In this document: piece by piece, positions 1-9,228 of the stretch
Numbering within the stretch: the first letter of the stretch is position 1
Layout of the letters: each line of letters begins with the position of its first letter
Origin: Cinclus cinclus
Lineage: Eukaryota; Chordata; Aves; Passeriformes; Cinclidae
Length of the DNA stretch: 64,000 nt
Direction of reading: 5' to 3'
Assembly: GCF_963662255.1 (NCBI RefSeq)
Contig: NC_085051.1
Location: 57,874,101-57,938,100, forward strand
Position numbers and translations under genes: made by a program
The notes under the pieces: generated by a model
The model's database searches: none
Seen by the model: only the letters and a program-made list of their open reading frames with translations
Told to the model about the DNA's origin: nothing

Positions 1-62
1 TGCAGATGGGGAGGACATTGTGGCCTCTGAGGCTGCTGAGGCCCTGGCCCACGCTGCCCAGG

Positions 63-225
63 GAAGCTGCGGCTGCCCCATCCCTGGCAGTGCTCCAGGC
101 CAGCCTGGCTGGGGCTTGGAGCAACCCGGCCCAGTGCAAGGTGTCCCTGTCCTTGGCAGCAGGGCTGAACAAGGCAATTTCTAAGGAGCCTTCCAAGCCA
201 AGCCATTCAGTGACTGTGTGATGAT
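63..225 (+). mobile_element. CR1 LINE 3' end, unit 1
   Basis: Diverged form of the CR1 3' end: GAAGCTGCGGCTGCCCC, then CTGGGGCTTGGAGCAACC, then AAGGTGTCCCTG and a degraded tail. It lies beyond the gene's polyadenylation signal. Confidence 0.75.
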
Positions 226-406
226 CACCGGGGCCGAGGGCAGCTGGGCTTGATTTCTGATTCGGACCAGCTCAGCACTGTCAGTTTGGTTGAGTTCAAG
301 CAAACAGCTCACGAGCCCAGATTCTCAGCAGGTGACTTTTACCAACACTCGAGGTCTGGCTGAGATCAATAAAGATTTGCACAATTCCAATTCTCCAATA
401 TTGTAT

Positions 407-412
407 TTTATT
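407..412 (-). promoter_or_regulatory. Polyadenylation signal of ITPRIPL1-like copy 1
   Basis: AATAAA on the minus strand about 855 bp past the stop codon, the first strong candidate I see in a position suited to a 3' UTR. Same signal at the same place in every copy. A plus-strand AATAAA lies only 34 bp away at 368-373. Confidence 0.55.
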
Positions 413-450
413 GAAACAAGATCAAAGGAGTTTCCAGGTTGCTGCTCATA

Positions 451-720
451 AATGCACTAATTATAGAGCATTAATATGGGTCACCACAGATAGCGACCCT
501 AGATACAGCTTTACTTGTATATAAAAATTCCATCATGTACATATTTTGTATAATATACATTATATAGTTATATTAATACATAACGACTATAGTATATCTA
601 TATCTACATCTTATGTGTTATAAATATATCTATTTGATGCAAATGTTCCTACACTTAAATGCGCTAAGAGCACTAGGACGTGTCACAACAGATAGCGACA
701 CTAAATATGCGCTCTGTTAT
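451..720. other. AT-rich block flanked by a diverged direct repeat (unit 1)
   Basis: Within the 3' UTR region a TA-rich stretch (about 513-650, rich in TATA and ATAT steps) is flanked by two related segments, 451-513 and 657-720. Both contain TAAATGCRCTAA-like sequence and the word ACAGATAGCGAC (487-498 and 687-698). The same arrangement recurs in all seven units, at 5969, 11487, 17004, 22520, 28015 and 33532. I do not recognise the element; it could be a degraded transposon or an old local duplication. Confidence 0.6.
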
Positions 721-1266
721 TTCAGAATTTCGGGTCGGCTCCGAGACAGTTTGTGCAATGCTGGTCTAAAGGTGTCCTTTCAGTGGACAAGGAGAGACAC
801 TGTCCATTGACTGATCCCGGCCAAGCAGCGCTGATTTTTCATCTTGGTCTTCTTTGTCCCGTTGCTTGCTTCTTTTTCTGTCCCCCTCTCCCGCTTCTTT
901 CATATTCCAAATCTCGGTCATTCTCAACGGCCGGGAACAAGTGCATGTTGCAGGTGGGCTTTGGCGACTTTGGCCCTGCATGCACGGCGTGTCATCTCTT
1001 CACGCTCGTTCTTAGGAGTGGGGAAGTTGCAGCAGGGCTCTATGCAGATGGGGGTGCCTTTTTTGGAAATTGAAATGATCCAAGGAGGCAGAATAAACCC
1101 TGCTGTGGCTGTCCACCTGCTGAGGCGGCAGGAGAGGCTGTGGGAGCTTCGGCAGAGCCTTTGCACGCATCCTCTTCTCCTTAAAGCACCAGATTTGTAT
1201 TATGAGGTGGCTCTGTGCTGCCGGCTGCGAGCAGCACGGGCACAGCTCTGTGCAGGCAAACCTCTT

Positions 1267-2739
1267 TCAATCATCAGGTTTGAGGACTGCCATGAGCTGT
1301 CGTTGCAGATGCCGGTAGTCGCCCATCCCCTGGGAGTGGGCCACAGGATCCATGGCCAGGTGGTGGAAGAGGTTGGGTGGCTCAGCCGTTTGAACATCCT
1401 GGGGCAAACGGATCTCCTCAGGAAGCCTCCGGTTGCCCACAATAAAGTGGTCGAGGCGCTTCACTTCCAGGGATAAGCGCAGAGTGTCGCTGATATCCAT
1501 CAGTCGCCTCAGGAAATGTCTCCTGCACCACTTTGACACAGGAATGGTGATCAGGAGGTGCATGACGACGGTTTTCATGGTGTAGGTGGAAAAGCCTAGG
1601 CCCAGCAGAAGACAGGTGAAGAGCTGCAGGCATCTCAGGTGCAAACTGTCAGGGGGCGCCTGCCTGGCGATGTGCTGGAAGAACTTCATCTCTGCCACAG
1701 CACAGGTCTCAGGCCACAGAGTGCTTGGGGTTCCGGCATATGCAGGCAGGCTGCTCACAAAGATGTCGGAGTCGCCTCTCCGCACCCCAAACTGCATCTC
1801 AATCCTGAAGCTTTCTCGGCCATTGGTCACCCTGAATTGGCAGCAGCGTCTGGAGGGCAGCAGCGTTAAATACCAGTTGTGTGACTGAGGCAAAGCTGGC
1901 CAGATTGCTCTCACCAGCTGGTGGAACCAGCGGGCAGTTTTGTGCACATCGAGGTAGGAGTCGGTGCACAGGGTGTCTAGGAGGCTGGGATCCTGACTCC
2001 TCCTCAGCTCCTCCTCGGGCTGGTGCAGGAAGCACAGCACGTTCTCCCCCTGCTGCTCCTTGGTGCAGGTGCACTCCAGCTGCACGCGGACACGGAAGTT
2101 CCTCACCTGCCTGTGCTCTGCAGAGTCCAGCTCCAGGTGGAAGCTGTGGCCTCGGGGAGGAGTCATGGGTATGAGCACCTGGTACACAACATCCTGCTCA
2201 CGGGGACTCCAACCTTCAAAGGCGCTGCCCACCCCGACGGCTCGTTGCAGGACTGGGTAGAAACTGTTTGCTAGGACATGTCTAAAATAGATGGCATATT
2301 TGCCCATCAGGTCAGTTGTCCACTCGCGGCCTTTCAGCAGGTCCTGTACAGGCCACTGTATGCGCTCCGCTAGCATCCTTCCTACTTTCCTTTGAAGACG
2401 TTTATCTACTTGATTTCCAGCATCGTCTCCTTCGTTTGCATTCACATTTTCTTCTTCAGGCTCCTGTCTCATCAGGCTCCTTTTGCACCCCATCAGCCAT
2501 AGGACCAAGACCAGGATCAGGAGCACAGCAACAGCCAGGAGCTGCAAGGACTGCTCCACTCCACTCTGCTTCAGGGCCAGCTGCTCCACCTGCCACTCCA
2601 GCCAAATCTTCTCCCATTCCATGTACTTTGCATGCACTTCCACGCGCAGACGTGTTTCCTCATCCTGAACATCACCCACGAGCTGTGGGTACTGGATGAA
2701 GGTTTTCAAGAGCACGAAGAGCAATACCAGGGAATTCAT
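1267..2739 (-). CDS. ITPRIPL1-like: ITPRIPL1-like membrane protein, array copy 1 (490 aa)
   Basis: Member of the ITPRIP/Mab-21 family; ITPRIP itself binds the IP3 receptor, and human ITPRIPL1 has been reported as a T-cell-inhibitory membrane protein. The role of avian copies is not known to me. Residues 1-20 are a hydrophobic signal-like segment, 23-60 a charged coiled-coil-like stretch, 65-84 a strong membrane helix, 86-110 an acidic linker, and about 112-470 the Mab-21-like (degenerate nucleotidyltransferase) domain. Family signatures include VGVGSAFEGWSP (168-179), the PMTPPRGH segment (191-198), the KxxVxHLL segment (389-396) and EPPNLF (453-458). The start is Met at 2739: it follows a consensus acceptor (CCTCCCGCAG) and reads ACC-ATG. 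The frame runs further to 2859, but only from a GTG inside the intron. A 305-bp intron (2743-3047, GTGAGT donor) separates it from noncoding exon 1. Confidence 0.9.
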   Translation of the reverse strand: MNSLVLLFVLLKTFIQYPQLVGDVQDEETRLRVEVHAKYMEWEKIWLEWQVEQLALKQSGVEQSLQLLAVAVLLILVLVLWLMGCKRSLMRQEPEEENVNANEGDDAGNQVDKRLQRKVGRMLAERIQWPVQDLLKGREWTTDLMGKYAIYFRHVLANSFYPVLQRAVGVGSAFEGWSPREQDVVYQVLIPMTPPRGHSFHLELDSAEHRQVRNFRVRVQLECTCTKEQQGENVLCFLHQPEEELRRSQDPSLLDTLCTDSYLDVHKTARWFHQLVRAIWPALPQSHNWYLTLLPSRRCCQFRVTNGRESFRIEMQFGVRRGDSDIFVSSLPAYAGTPSTLWPETCAVAEMKFFQHIARQAPPDSLHLRCLQLFTCLLLGLGFSTYTMKTVVMHLLITIPVSKWCRRHFLRRLMDISDTLRLSLEVKRLDHFIVGNRRLPEEIRLPQDVQTAEPPNLFHHLAMDPVAHSQGMGDYRHLQRQLMAVLKPDD

Positions 2740-2898
2740 GGTCTGCGGGAGGATGGACAGAAGGCCTTGAATGGGGCTGTGAGGGAGGCAGCTAGCAGTG
2801 GGGGCAGCAGGGACAGGAATGCTCAGGGGTTTGAGGACATGAAGCACAGGGCACCACACAGCTGGCAGGCAGCAACGCCTGTCCCACTTCTCCAGCTG

Positions 2899-2920
2899 CA
2901 GCAGCAGCAGCAGCAGCAGC
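2899..2920. repeat. CAG triplet run in the copy 1 intron
   Basis: Seven CAG triplets on the plus strand (CTG in the gene's sense). Copies 2 and 7 also have seven. Copies 4, 5 and 6 have three, and copy 3 has an interrupted CAG-CTG-CAG. Confidence 0.9.
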
Positions 2921-3041
2921 GTGTCCTGGCCTAGGCTCTCCCATCAGGGGCTGTCCCTGCATGCAGGGGGAGAAGCCAGCCCCAGGTTCGGCGTTTCTGG
3001 GCTGGCCCTTGTGCCCAGCCCAGCCTCCCCACCACGTGTGC

Positions 3042-3142
3042 ACTCACCGCTTGCTCAAGCAATGCAGGGCCAGCGTTGCCTGCTGCGGCCTTTTATAGCG
3101 GCCCCCATTGTGACACGACCCCCGTGGTGTCACAGGTGTCAC
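3042..3142 (-). promoter_or_regulatory. Copy 1 core promoter, noncoding exon 1 and splice donor
   Basis: On the minus strand a TATAAAA box lies at 3097-3091 in a GC-rich setting. A start about 30 bp downstream (near 3066) would give an exon 1 of roughly 19 nt ending at 3048, followed by a GTGAGT donor (3047-3042). Upstream of the TATA box are three copies of one 7-mer: GTGACAC at 3142-3136 and 3133-3127, and its inverse GTGTCAC at 3116-3110. The start site is inferred from spacing, not seen. Confidence 0.75.
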
Positions 3143-3333
3143 AGCACATCACAAGGCAGCCAACCACACCCTTTGTCCCCGCCCTGGCTCAGCCACCCAG
3201 AGTGGCCCTGGTGTCCTGCTTAAGGCTGCATTTGACTGAATCTTTTTCAAAGAACTCCCACTGCGCTTTCTTTTGGATTGATTTCCATCTGCCCTCCAGT
3301 GGCAGTCTCCTCGATATCCATGTTAGAGAGCAC

Positions 3334-3710
3334 CCTTGAGGATCATTGAGTCTAAGCTTTGGCACTACACTGGTTGACCTACACTTCAACCTCGGAGTCA
3401 GCGAGGTTGAAAAAGTCCCTGCAGATCACACAGTCCAACAGCAAACTCAACACTGCCTATTGCACCAATCAGCCAGGTCCCCAGTTGCCTCATCCACGTG
3501 ACTTTTAATCCTTTCTGAGGTTGGGGACTCAGCCATTTCCCTATCCAGCCTGTTTCCCAAGCTTCGTATCCCTTTTGTTGAAGGAATATTTCCTAGAGAT
3601 CCAATTGAAACCTGCCATGGATCAACCTGAGGTCATTTTCCTCTGCTCATTGGGTTTGTTCCCTGGGCTAATACAATGACCCGCACGTAGCTAAAAGCTC
3701 CCTTCAGGGA
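3334..3710 (-). mobile_element. Antisense CR1 fragment upstream of gene copy 1
   Basis: Reads as the complement of a CR1 3' region: GATCATTGAGTCTAA, then CACAGTCCAACAGC, then CCAGCCTGTTTCCC, AATATTTCCTAGAGATCCAA and GAGGTCATTTTCCTCTGCTC. It starts about 240 bp upstream of the TATA box, in the same orientation as the gene, and may contribute distal promoter sequence. Confidence 0.8.
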
Positions 3711-4904
3711 CCATCTGCATTGTGTTAGGCCCTTGGGCTGAGAATCCAGCTCCTTTCAGGGGAGAGAAAGGTGGTGCTTTTGCACTGGGCTTCCTTCCCA
3801 TGGTCCAGTGGGACAAAATGGGTTGCTGGTTGCTGGAAGAGTTTCAGGTTGCCTGGGAGCATTTCCATGTGAGGAGAACCATTGTGCCAAATCTATCAAC
3901 CAAGGGAATCCAGCCCCTTGCAAGCAGAAGGAAAGATCCGAATTTTCCCAGTCGAAAGTGGAAAGGTTTGGAGTGAAAGTCGGTGCAGGAATGTCCCCGT
4001 GTGTGCCTGTGGGATTTGCTAAGCTGCAAGGCCAGACTGTGAAGAGGGGATCCCGGCAGACAAGAAATGCCCTCTTTGCTCTGGGGCCTTCCATGGCACC
4101 GGCAGCACAAGTGAGAGCCCTTCCTTGGCCTGTGCCTTCAGCAAGGCCCCAGTTTGGGCAAAGCCTGAATGGCCTGTGAAAGCAGCTCAGATTTACGCTG
4201 CCCAGCCTGGAGGAGGGATGCCAGAGCAGACACAAGCTCCACCAGGTCCGAGTGCAGCCCAGCTTAGGCCGCAGCTTTCTGCCCTTGTGTCTCTGGAGCC
4301 TTGGAGGGGAAGGCTGCGTGGCTTGCAGTGACTTTCCCCAGCTCTCCTGCTCACAGCGCTGGGCACCCCAAGGCTGTTTGGTCTCAGCACACGCAAGAGC
4401 AGGAAGAAATCCTCACCTGGCTTTGCAGACCCCTGAGATGAGCAAAGACCAGGAGTGTGCAGAGAAGAGACCATCAGGACTGCACAGCAACTTCTCTCCG
4501 CCCGCAGTCACAGAAAATTCAAACACTACTGTTTTGGTGTGGGGTTTTTATTGTCTTTTGTTTGCATCCTTTCCCCCCTCCGCAGGAAAACCTGTGACAT
4601 TTTCTGTGCTGGAGAGCTGGATTTGAGTGGTCCCCTCTTGGTGCTGCCTGGATGGAACTCACAATTGTGCCTTTGCCCCTCTCTTTGCTCTCTTACCATG
4701 TGTCAGTCCAGGTTACAACATTTCTCTTTTCTCACCTTGTGCTCAGGAGCTGGGAGAATCACTGAGCCCTCTCCACTGCCCCAGCTTGACCCTGAAAGGG
4801 TTCTGCAGCAGGGGAAGGTGGCATGTTGCCCGTGGCTAAGCTGCCAGCATCTGGGCTGAGTGGTGCTCCACATCCATGCTGCCATCAATTCAGTGGGCAC
4901 AAAC
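3711..4904. other. Unclassified spacer (unit 1; recurs in units 2-6)
   Basis: No recognised gene, RNA or transposon. A pyrimidine-rich tract ending CCTCCGCAG (4577-4586) resembles a plus-strand splice acceptor but has no exon I can support. Units 3-6 carry an 11-bp insert near the end of this spacer (15737-15747 in unit 3) that units 1 and 2 lack. Confidence 0.5.
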
Positions 4905-4972
4905 CTGACACTGACAAGTCCACCTCATATCCATGTCCCCAAGTGCCACATCTACACATTCCTGACAGTGAC
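4905..4972 (-). mobile_element. Short antisense CR1 scrap in the spacer (unit 1; recurs in units 2-6)
   Basis: CACTGACAAGTCCACC and CCCCAAGTGCCACATCTACA are the complement of a CR1 segment just upstream of its 3' end. The same scrap lies about 5.5 kb apart in units 2 to 6. Confidence 0.65.
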
Positions 4973-4974
4973 TG

Positions 4975-5518
4975 CGGCCACGTGTGTCCCTGTGGCCGTG
5001 CCGGGCACTGCTGTCCCTGCTGTCCCTGCTGTCCCCGGTGCCAGAGCCCTGCTGTCCCTGGGCAGGGCCGTTCCCTCCCCGGGCACAGCCCCATGAGGTG
5101 CTCCCTGCTGCGGCCCGGCCTGGCCCCAGAGCAGGGTCCCCCTGCGGGTGGCCCCGGGGTGGCCGCGTGTCCCCAGCCGGCTGTGCCTGGGCAGCTGCCT
5201 CAGCCGTGAGGGATGCAGAGCTGCGGGAGCCCACGGCTCCGTGCCGGCCGCACTCCAGAGCTCCCTGCTCCTGCTGCCGGGGCCTGGGCGCCCGCCCTGT
5301 GCCCTCCCTCCCCGACGGCCGTGCCAGGCCCCGCTTGCTGCCCTCATGGTGGCGCTCCCGGCCCCAGGGCTGTCCCAGGGCTTCTCCAGGGACACCTTCC
5401 TGCAGCCATTCAGGGCCTGCGGGGGCCCAGCACAGGCCTGCAGAGGGACTGTTTGCAAGGGCCTGCAGGGACAGCGCCGGGGCCGGCGGCTTCCCAGTGC
5501 CACAGGGAAGGCTTAGGC
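4975..5518. other. GC-rich spacer segment (unit 1; recurs in units 2-6)
   Basis: About 540 bp of very GC-rich DNA with short CTGTCCCTG repeats (5010-5035) and several CG dinucleotides, CpG-island-like. Both strands stay open over long frames here because stop codons are rare in such sequence. I see no TATA box, splice pattern or protein family that would make it a gene. It could be regulatory DNA or a diverged CR1 body. Confidence 0.5.
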
Positions 5519-5580
5519 TGCAGAGGGGGAGGACATTGTGGCCTCTGAGGCTGCTGAGGCCCTGGCCCACGCTGCCCAGG

Positions 5581-5743
5581 GAAGCTGCGGCTGCCCCATC
5601 CCTGGCAGTGCTCCAGGCCAGCCTGGCTGGGGCTTGGAGCAACCCGGCCCAGTGCAAGGTGTCCCTGTCCTTGGCAGCAGGGCTGAACAAGGCAATTTCT
5701 AAGGAGCCTTCCAAGCCAAGCCATTCAGTGACTGTGTGATGAT
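5581..5743 (+). mobile_element. CR1 LINE 3' end, unit 2
   Basis: Copy of the unit 1 element. Its open frame continues from the GC-rich stretch to its left, which explains a long but spurious reading frame there. Confidence 0.75.
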
Positions 5744-5924
5744 CACCGGGGCCGAGGGCAGCTGGGCTTGATTTCTGATTCGGACCAGCTCAGCACTGTC
5801 AGTTTGGTTGAGTTCAAGCAAACAGCTCACGAGCCCAGATTCTCAGCAGGTGACTTTTACCAACACTCGAGGTCTGGCTGAGATCAATAAAGATTTGCAC
5901 AATTCCAATTCTCCAATATTGTAT

Positions 5925-5930
5925 TTTATT
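5925..5930 (-). promoter_or_regulatory. Polyadenylation signal, copy 2
   Basis: Minus-strand AATAAA about 855 bp past the stop of copy 2, identical context to copy 1. Confidence 0.55.
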
Positions 5931-6784
5931 GAAACAAGATCAAAGGAGTTTCCAGGTTGCTGCTCATAAATGCACTAATTATAGAGCATTAATATGGGTC
6001 ACCACAGATAGCGACCCTAGATACAGCTTTACTTGTATATAAAAATTCCATCATGTACATATTTTGTATAATATACATTATATAGTTATATTAATACATA
6101 ACGACTATAGTATATCTATATCTACATCTTATGTGTTATAAATATATCTATTTGATGCAAATGTTCCTACACTTAAATGCGCTAAGAGCACTAGGACGTG
6201 TCACAACAGATAGCGACACTAAATATGCGCTCTGTTATTTCAGAATTTCGGGTCGGCTCCGAGACAGTTTGTGCAATGCTGGTCTAAAGGTGTCCTTTCA
6301 GTGGACAAGGAGAGACACTGTCCATTGACTGATCCCGGCCAAGCAGCGCTGATTTTTCATCTTGGTCTTCTTTGTCCCGTTGCTTGCTTCTTTTTCTGTC
6401 CCCCTCTCCCGCTTCTTTCATATTCCAAATCTCGGTCATTCTCAACGGCCGGGAACAAGTGCATGTTGCAGGTGGGCTTTGGCGACTTTGGCCCTGCATG
6501 CACGGCGTGTCATCTCTTCACGCTCGTTCTTAGGAGTGGGGAAGTTGCAGCAGGGCTCTATGCAGATGGGGGTGCCTTTTTTGGAAATTGAAATGATCCA
6601 AGGAGGCAGAATAAACCCTGCTGTGGCTGTCCACCTGCTGAGGCGGCAGGAGAGGCTGTGGGAGCTTCGGCAGAGCCTTTGCACACATCCTCTTCTCCTT
6701 AAAGCACCAGATTTGTATTATGAGGTGGCTCTGTGCTGCCGGCTGCGAGCAGCACGGGCACAGCTCTGTGCAGGCAAACCTCTT

Positions 6785-8257
6785 TCAATCATCAGGTTTG
6801 AGGACTGCCATGAGCTGTCGTTGCAGATGCCGGTAGTCGCCCATCCCCTGGGAGTGGGCCACAGGATCCATGGCCAGGTGGTGGAAGAGGTTGGGTGGCT
6901 CAGCCGTTTGAACATCCTGGGGCAAACGGATCTCCTCAGGAAGCCTCCGGTTGCCCACAATAAAGTGGTCGAGGCGCTTCACTTCCAGGGATAAGCGCAG
7001 AGTGTCGCTGATATCCATCAGTCGCCTCAGGAAATGTCTCCTGCACCACTTTGACACAGGAATGGTGATCAGGAGGTGCATGACGACGGTTTTCATGGTG
7101 TAGGTGGAAAAGCCTAGGCCCAGCAGAAGACAGGTGAAGAGCTGCAGGCATCTCAGGTGCAAACTGTCAGGGGGCGCCTGCCTGGCGATGTGCTGGAAGA
7201 ACTTCATCTCTGCCACAGCACAGGTCTCAGGCCACAGAGTGCTTGGGGTTCCGGCATATGCAGGCAGGCTGCTCACAAAGATGTCGGAGTCGCCTCTCCG
7301 CACCCCAAACTGCATCTCAATCCTGAAGCTTTCTCGGCCATTGGTCACCCTGAATTGGCAGCAGCGTCTGGAGGGCAGCAGCGTTAAATACCAGTTGTGT
7401 GACTGAGGCAAAGCTGGCCAGATTGCTCTCACCAGCTGGTGGAACCAGCGGGCAGTTTTGTGCACATCGAGGTAGGAGTCGGTGCACAGGGTGTCTAGGA
7501 GGCTGGGATCCTGACTCCTCCTCAGCTCCTCCTCGGGCTGGTGCAGGAAGCACAGCACGTTCTCCCCCTGCTGCTCCTTGGTGCAGGTGCACTCCAGCTG
7601 CACGCGGACACGGAAGTTCCTCACCTGCCTGTGCTCTGCAGAGTCCAGCTCCAGGTGGAAGCTGTGGCCTCGGGGAGGAGTCATGGGTATGAGCACCTGG
7701 TACACAACATCCTGCTCACGGGGACTCCAACCTTCAAAGGCGCTGCCCACCCCGACGGCTCGTTGCAGGACTGGGTAGAAACTGTTTGCTAGGACATGTC
7801 TAAAATAGATGGCATATTTGCCCATCAGGTCAGTTGTCCACTCGCGGCCTTTCAGCAGGTCCTGTACAGGCCACTGTATGCGCTCCGCTAGCATCCTTCC
7901 TACTTTCCTTTGAAGACGTTTATCTACTTGATTTCCAGCATCGTCTCCTTCGTTTGCATTCACATTTTCTTCTTCAGGCTCCTGTCTCATCAGGCTCCTT
8001 TTGCACCCCATCAGCCATAGGACCAAGACCAGGATCAGGAGCACAGCAACAGCCAGGAGCTGCAAGGACTGCTCCACTCCACTCTGCTTCAGGGCCAGCT
8101 GCTCCACCTGCCGCTCCAGCCAAATCTTCTCCCATTCCATGTACTTTGCATGCACTTCCACGCGCAGACGTGTTTCCTCATCCTGAACATCACCCACGAG
8201 CTGTGGGTACTGGATGAAGGTTTTCAAGAGCACGAAGAGCAATACCAGGGAATTCAT
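6785..8257 (-). CDS. ITPRIPL1-like: ITPRIPL1-like membrane protein, array copy 2 (490 aa)
   Basis: Intact copy with the same model as copy 1: exon 1 ends at 8566, the intron spans 8261-8565, and the start follows the acceptor directly. The only protein change I find against copy 1 is W49R in the coiled-coil-like stretch before the membrane helix. It keeps F14, R138 and Y290, a combination found only in copies 1 and 2. Near identity implies a recent duplication or recent conversion, and short reads would not separate its expression from copy 1. Confidence 0.9.
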   Translation of the reverse strand: MNSLVLLFVLLKTFIQYPQLVGDVQDEETRLRVEVHAKYMEWEKIWLERQVEQLALKQSGVEQSLQLLAVAVLLILVLVLWLMGCKRSLMRQEPEEENVNANEGDDAGNQVDKRLQRKVGRMLAERIQWPVQDLLKGREWTTDLMGKYAIYFRHVLANSFYPVLQRAVGVGSAFEGWSPREQDVVYQVLIPMTPPRGHSFHLELDSAEHRQVRNFRVRVQLECTCTKEQQGENVLCFLHQPEEELRRSQDPSLLDTLCTDSYLDVHKTARWFHQLVRAIWPALPQSHNWYLTLLPSRRCCQFRVTNGRESFRIEMQFGVRRGDSDIFVSSLPAYAGTPSTLWPETCAVAEMKFFQHIARQAPPDSLHLRCLQLFTCLLLGLGFSTYTMKTVVMHLLITIPVSKWCRRHFLRRLMDISDTLRLSLEVKRLDHFIVGNRRLPEEIRLPQDVQTAEPPNLFHHLAMDPVAHSQGMGDYRHLQRQLMAVLKPDD

Positions 8258-8559
8258 GGTCTGCGGGAGGATGGACAGAAGGCCTTGAATGGGGCTGTGA
8301 GGGAGGCAGCTAGCAGTGGGGGCAGCAGGGACAGGAATGCTCAGGGGTTTGAGGACATGAAGCACAGGGCACCACACAGCTGGCAGGCAGCAACGCCTGT
8401 CCCACTTCTCCAGCTGCAGCAGCAGCAGCAGCAGCAGCGTGTCCTGCCCTAGGCTCTCCCATCAGGGGCTGTCCCTGCATGCAGGGGGAGAAGCCAGCCC
8501 CAGGTTCGGCGTTTCTGGGCTGGCCCTTGTGCCCAGCCCAGCCTCCCCACCACGTGTGC

Positions 8560-8660
8560 ACTCACCGCTTGCTCAAGCAATGCAGGGCCAGCGTTGCCTG
8601 CTGCGGCCTTTTATAGCGGCCCCCATTGTGACACGACCCCCGTGGTGTCACAGGTGTCAC
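8560..8660 (-). promoter_or_regulatory. Copy 2 core promoter, exon 1 and donor
   Basis: Identical layout to copy 1: TATAAAA at 8615-8609, exon 1 ending at 8566, donor GTGAGT at 8565-8560, and the three GTGACAC/GTGTCAC words upstream. Confidence 0.75.
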
Positions 8661-8851
8661 AGCACATCACAAGGCAGCCAACCACACCCTTTGTCCCCGC
8701 CCTGGCTCAGCCACCCAGAGTGGCCCTGGTGTCCTGCTTAAGGCTGCATTTGACTGAATCTTTTTCAAAGAACTCCCACTGCGCTTTCTTTTGGATTGAT
8801 TTCCATCTGCCCTCCAGTGGCAGTCTCCTCGATATCCATGTTAGAGAGCAC

Positions 8852-9228
8852 CCTTGAGGATCATTGAGTCTAAGCTTTGGCACTACACTGGTTGACCTAC
8901 ACTTCAACCTCGGAGTCAGCGAGGTTGAAAAAGTCCCTGCAGATCACACAGTCCAACAGCAAACTCAACACTGCCTATTGCACCAATCAGCCAGGTCCCC
9001 AGTTGCCTCATCCACGTGACTTTTAATCCTTTCTGAGGTTGGGGACTCAGCCATTTCCCTATCCAGCCTGTTTCCCAAGCTTCGTATCCCTTTTGTTGAA
9101 GGAATATTTCCTAGAGATCCAATTGAAACCTGCCATGGATCAACCTGAGGTCATTTTCCTCTGCTCATTGGGTTTGTTCCCTGGGCTAATACAATGACCC
9201 GCACGTAGCTAAAAGCTCCCTTCAGGGA
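8852..9228 (-). mobile_element. Antisense CR1 fragment, unit 2
   Basis: Copy of 3334-3710. Confidence 0.8.

Larger units (their letters stand above)
1..5518 (-). repeat. Tandem unit 1 (5518 bp) of the ITPRIPL1-like array
   Basis: The sequence from position 1 recurs almost base for base at 5519, 11037, 16554, 22070, 27565 and 33082, all in the same orientation. Left to right the unit holds a CR1 3' end, the gene's 3' UTR, the minus-strand coding exon, its intron, exon 1 and promoter, an antisense CR1, about 1.2 kb of unclassified DNA (3711-4900), a short antisense CR1 scrap near 4905-4972, and a GC-rich stretch to the end. The unit frame is arbitrary, set by the window edge. Strand is given as that of the gene. 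Confidence 0.97.

Noticed and set aside
844..1476. A 210-codon plus-strand frame antisense to the gene's 3' end, in each unit
   Set aside because: It lies opposite the coding exon and 3' UTR, shows no family signature and is best explained as a shadow frame.
2740..2859. A 40-residue N-terminal extension of the ITPRIPL1-like frame (and equivalents in all copies)
   Set aside because: It begins at GTG, not ATG, and lies inside the intron upstream of a consensus acceptor. The ACC-ATG directly after that acceptor is the better start.
3756..4235. A 159-codon minus-strand frame in the spacer, repeated in units
   Set aside because: No recognisable domain, overlapped by equally long frames on the other strand, and no promoter or splice context.
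4890..5739. Long overlapping frames on both strands (251 and 274 codons), conserved in every unit
   Set aside because: The sequence is GC-rich with few stops. The plus-strand frame ends inside a CR1 3' end and the minus-strand frame begins in one. Conservation only reflects recent duplication.
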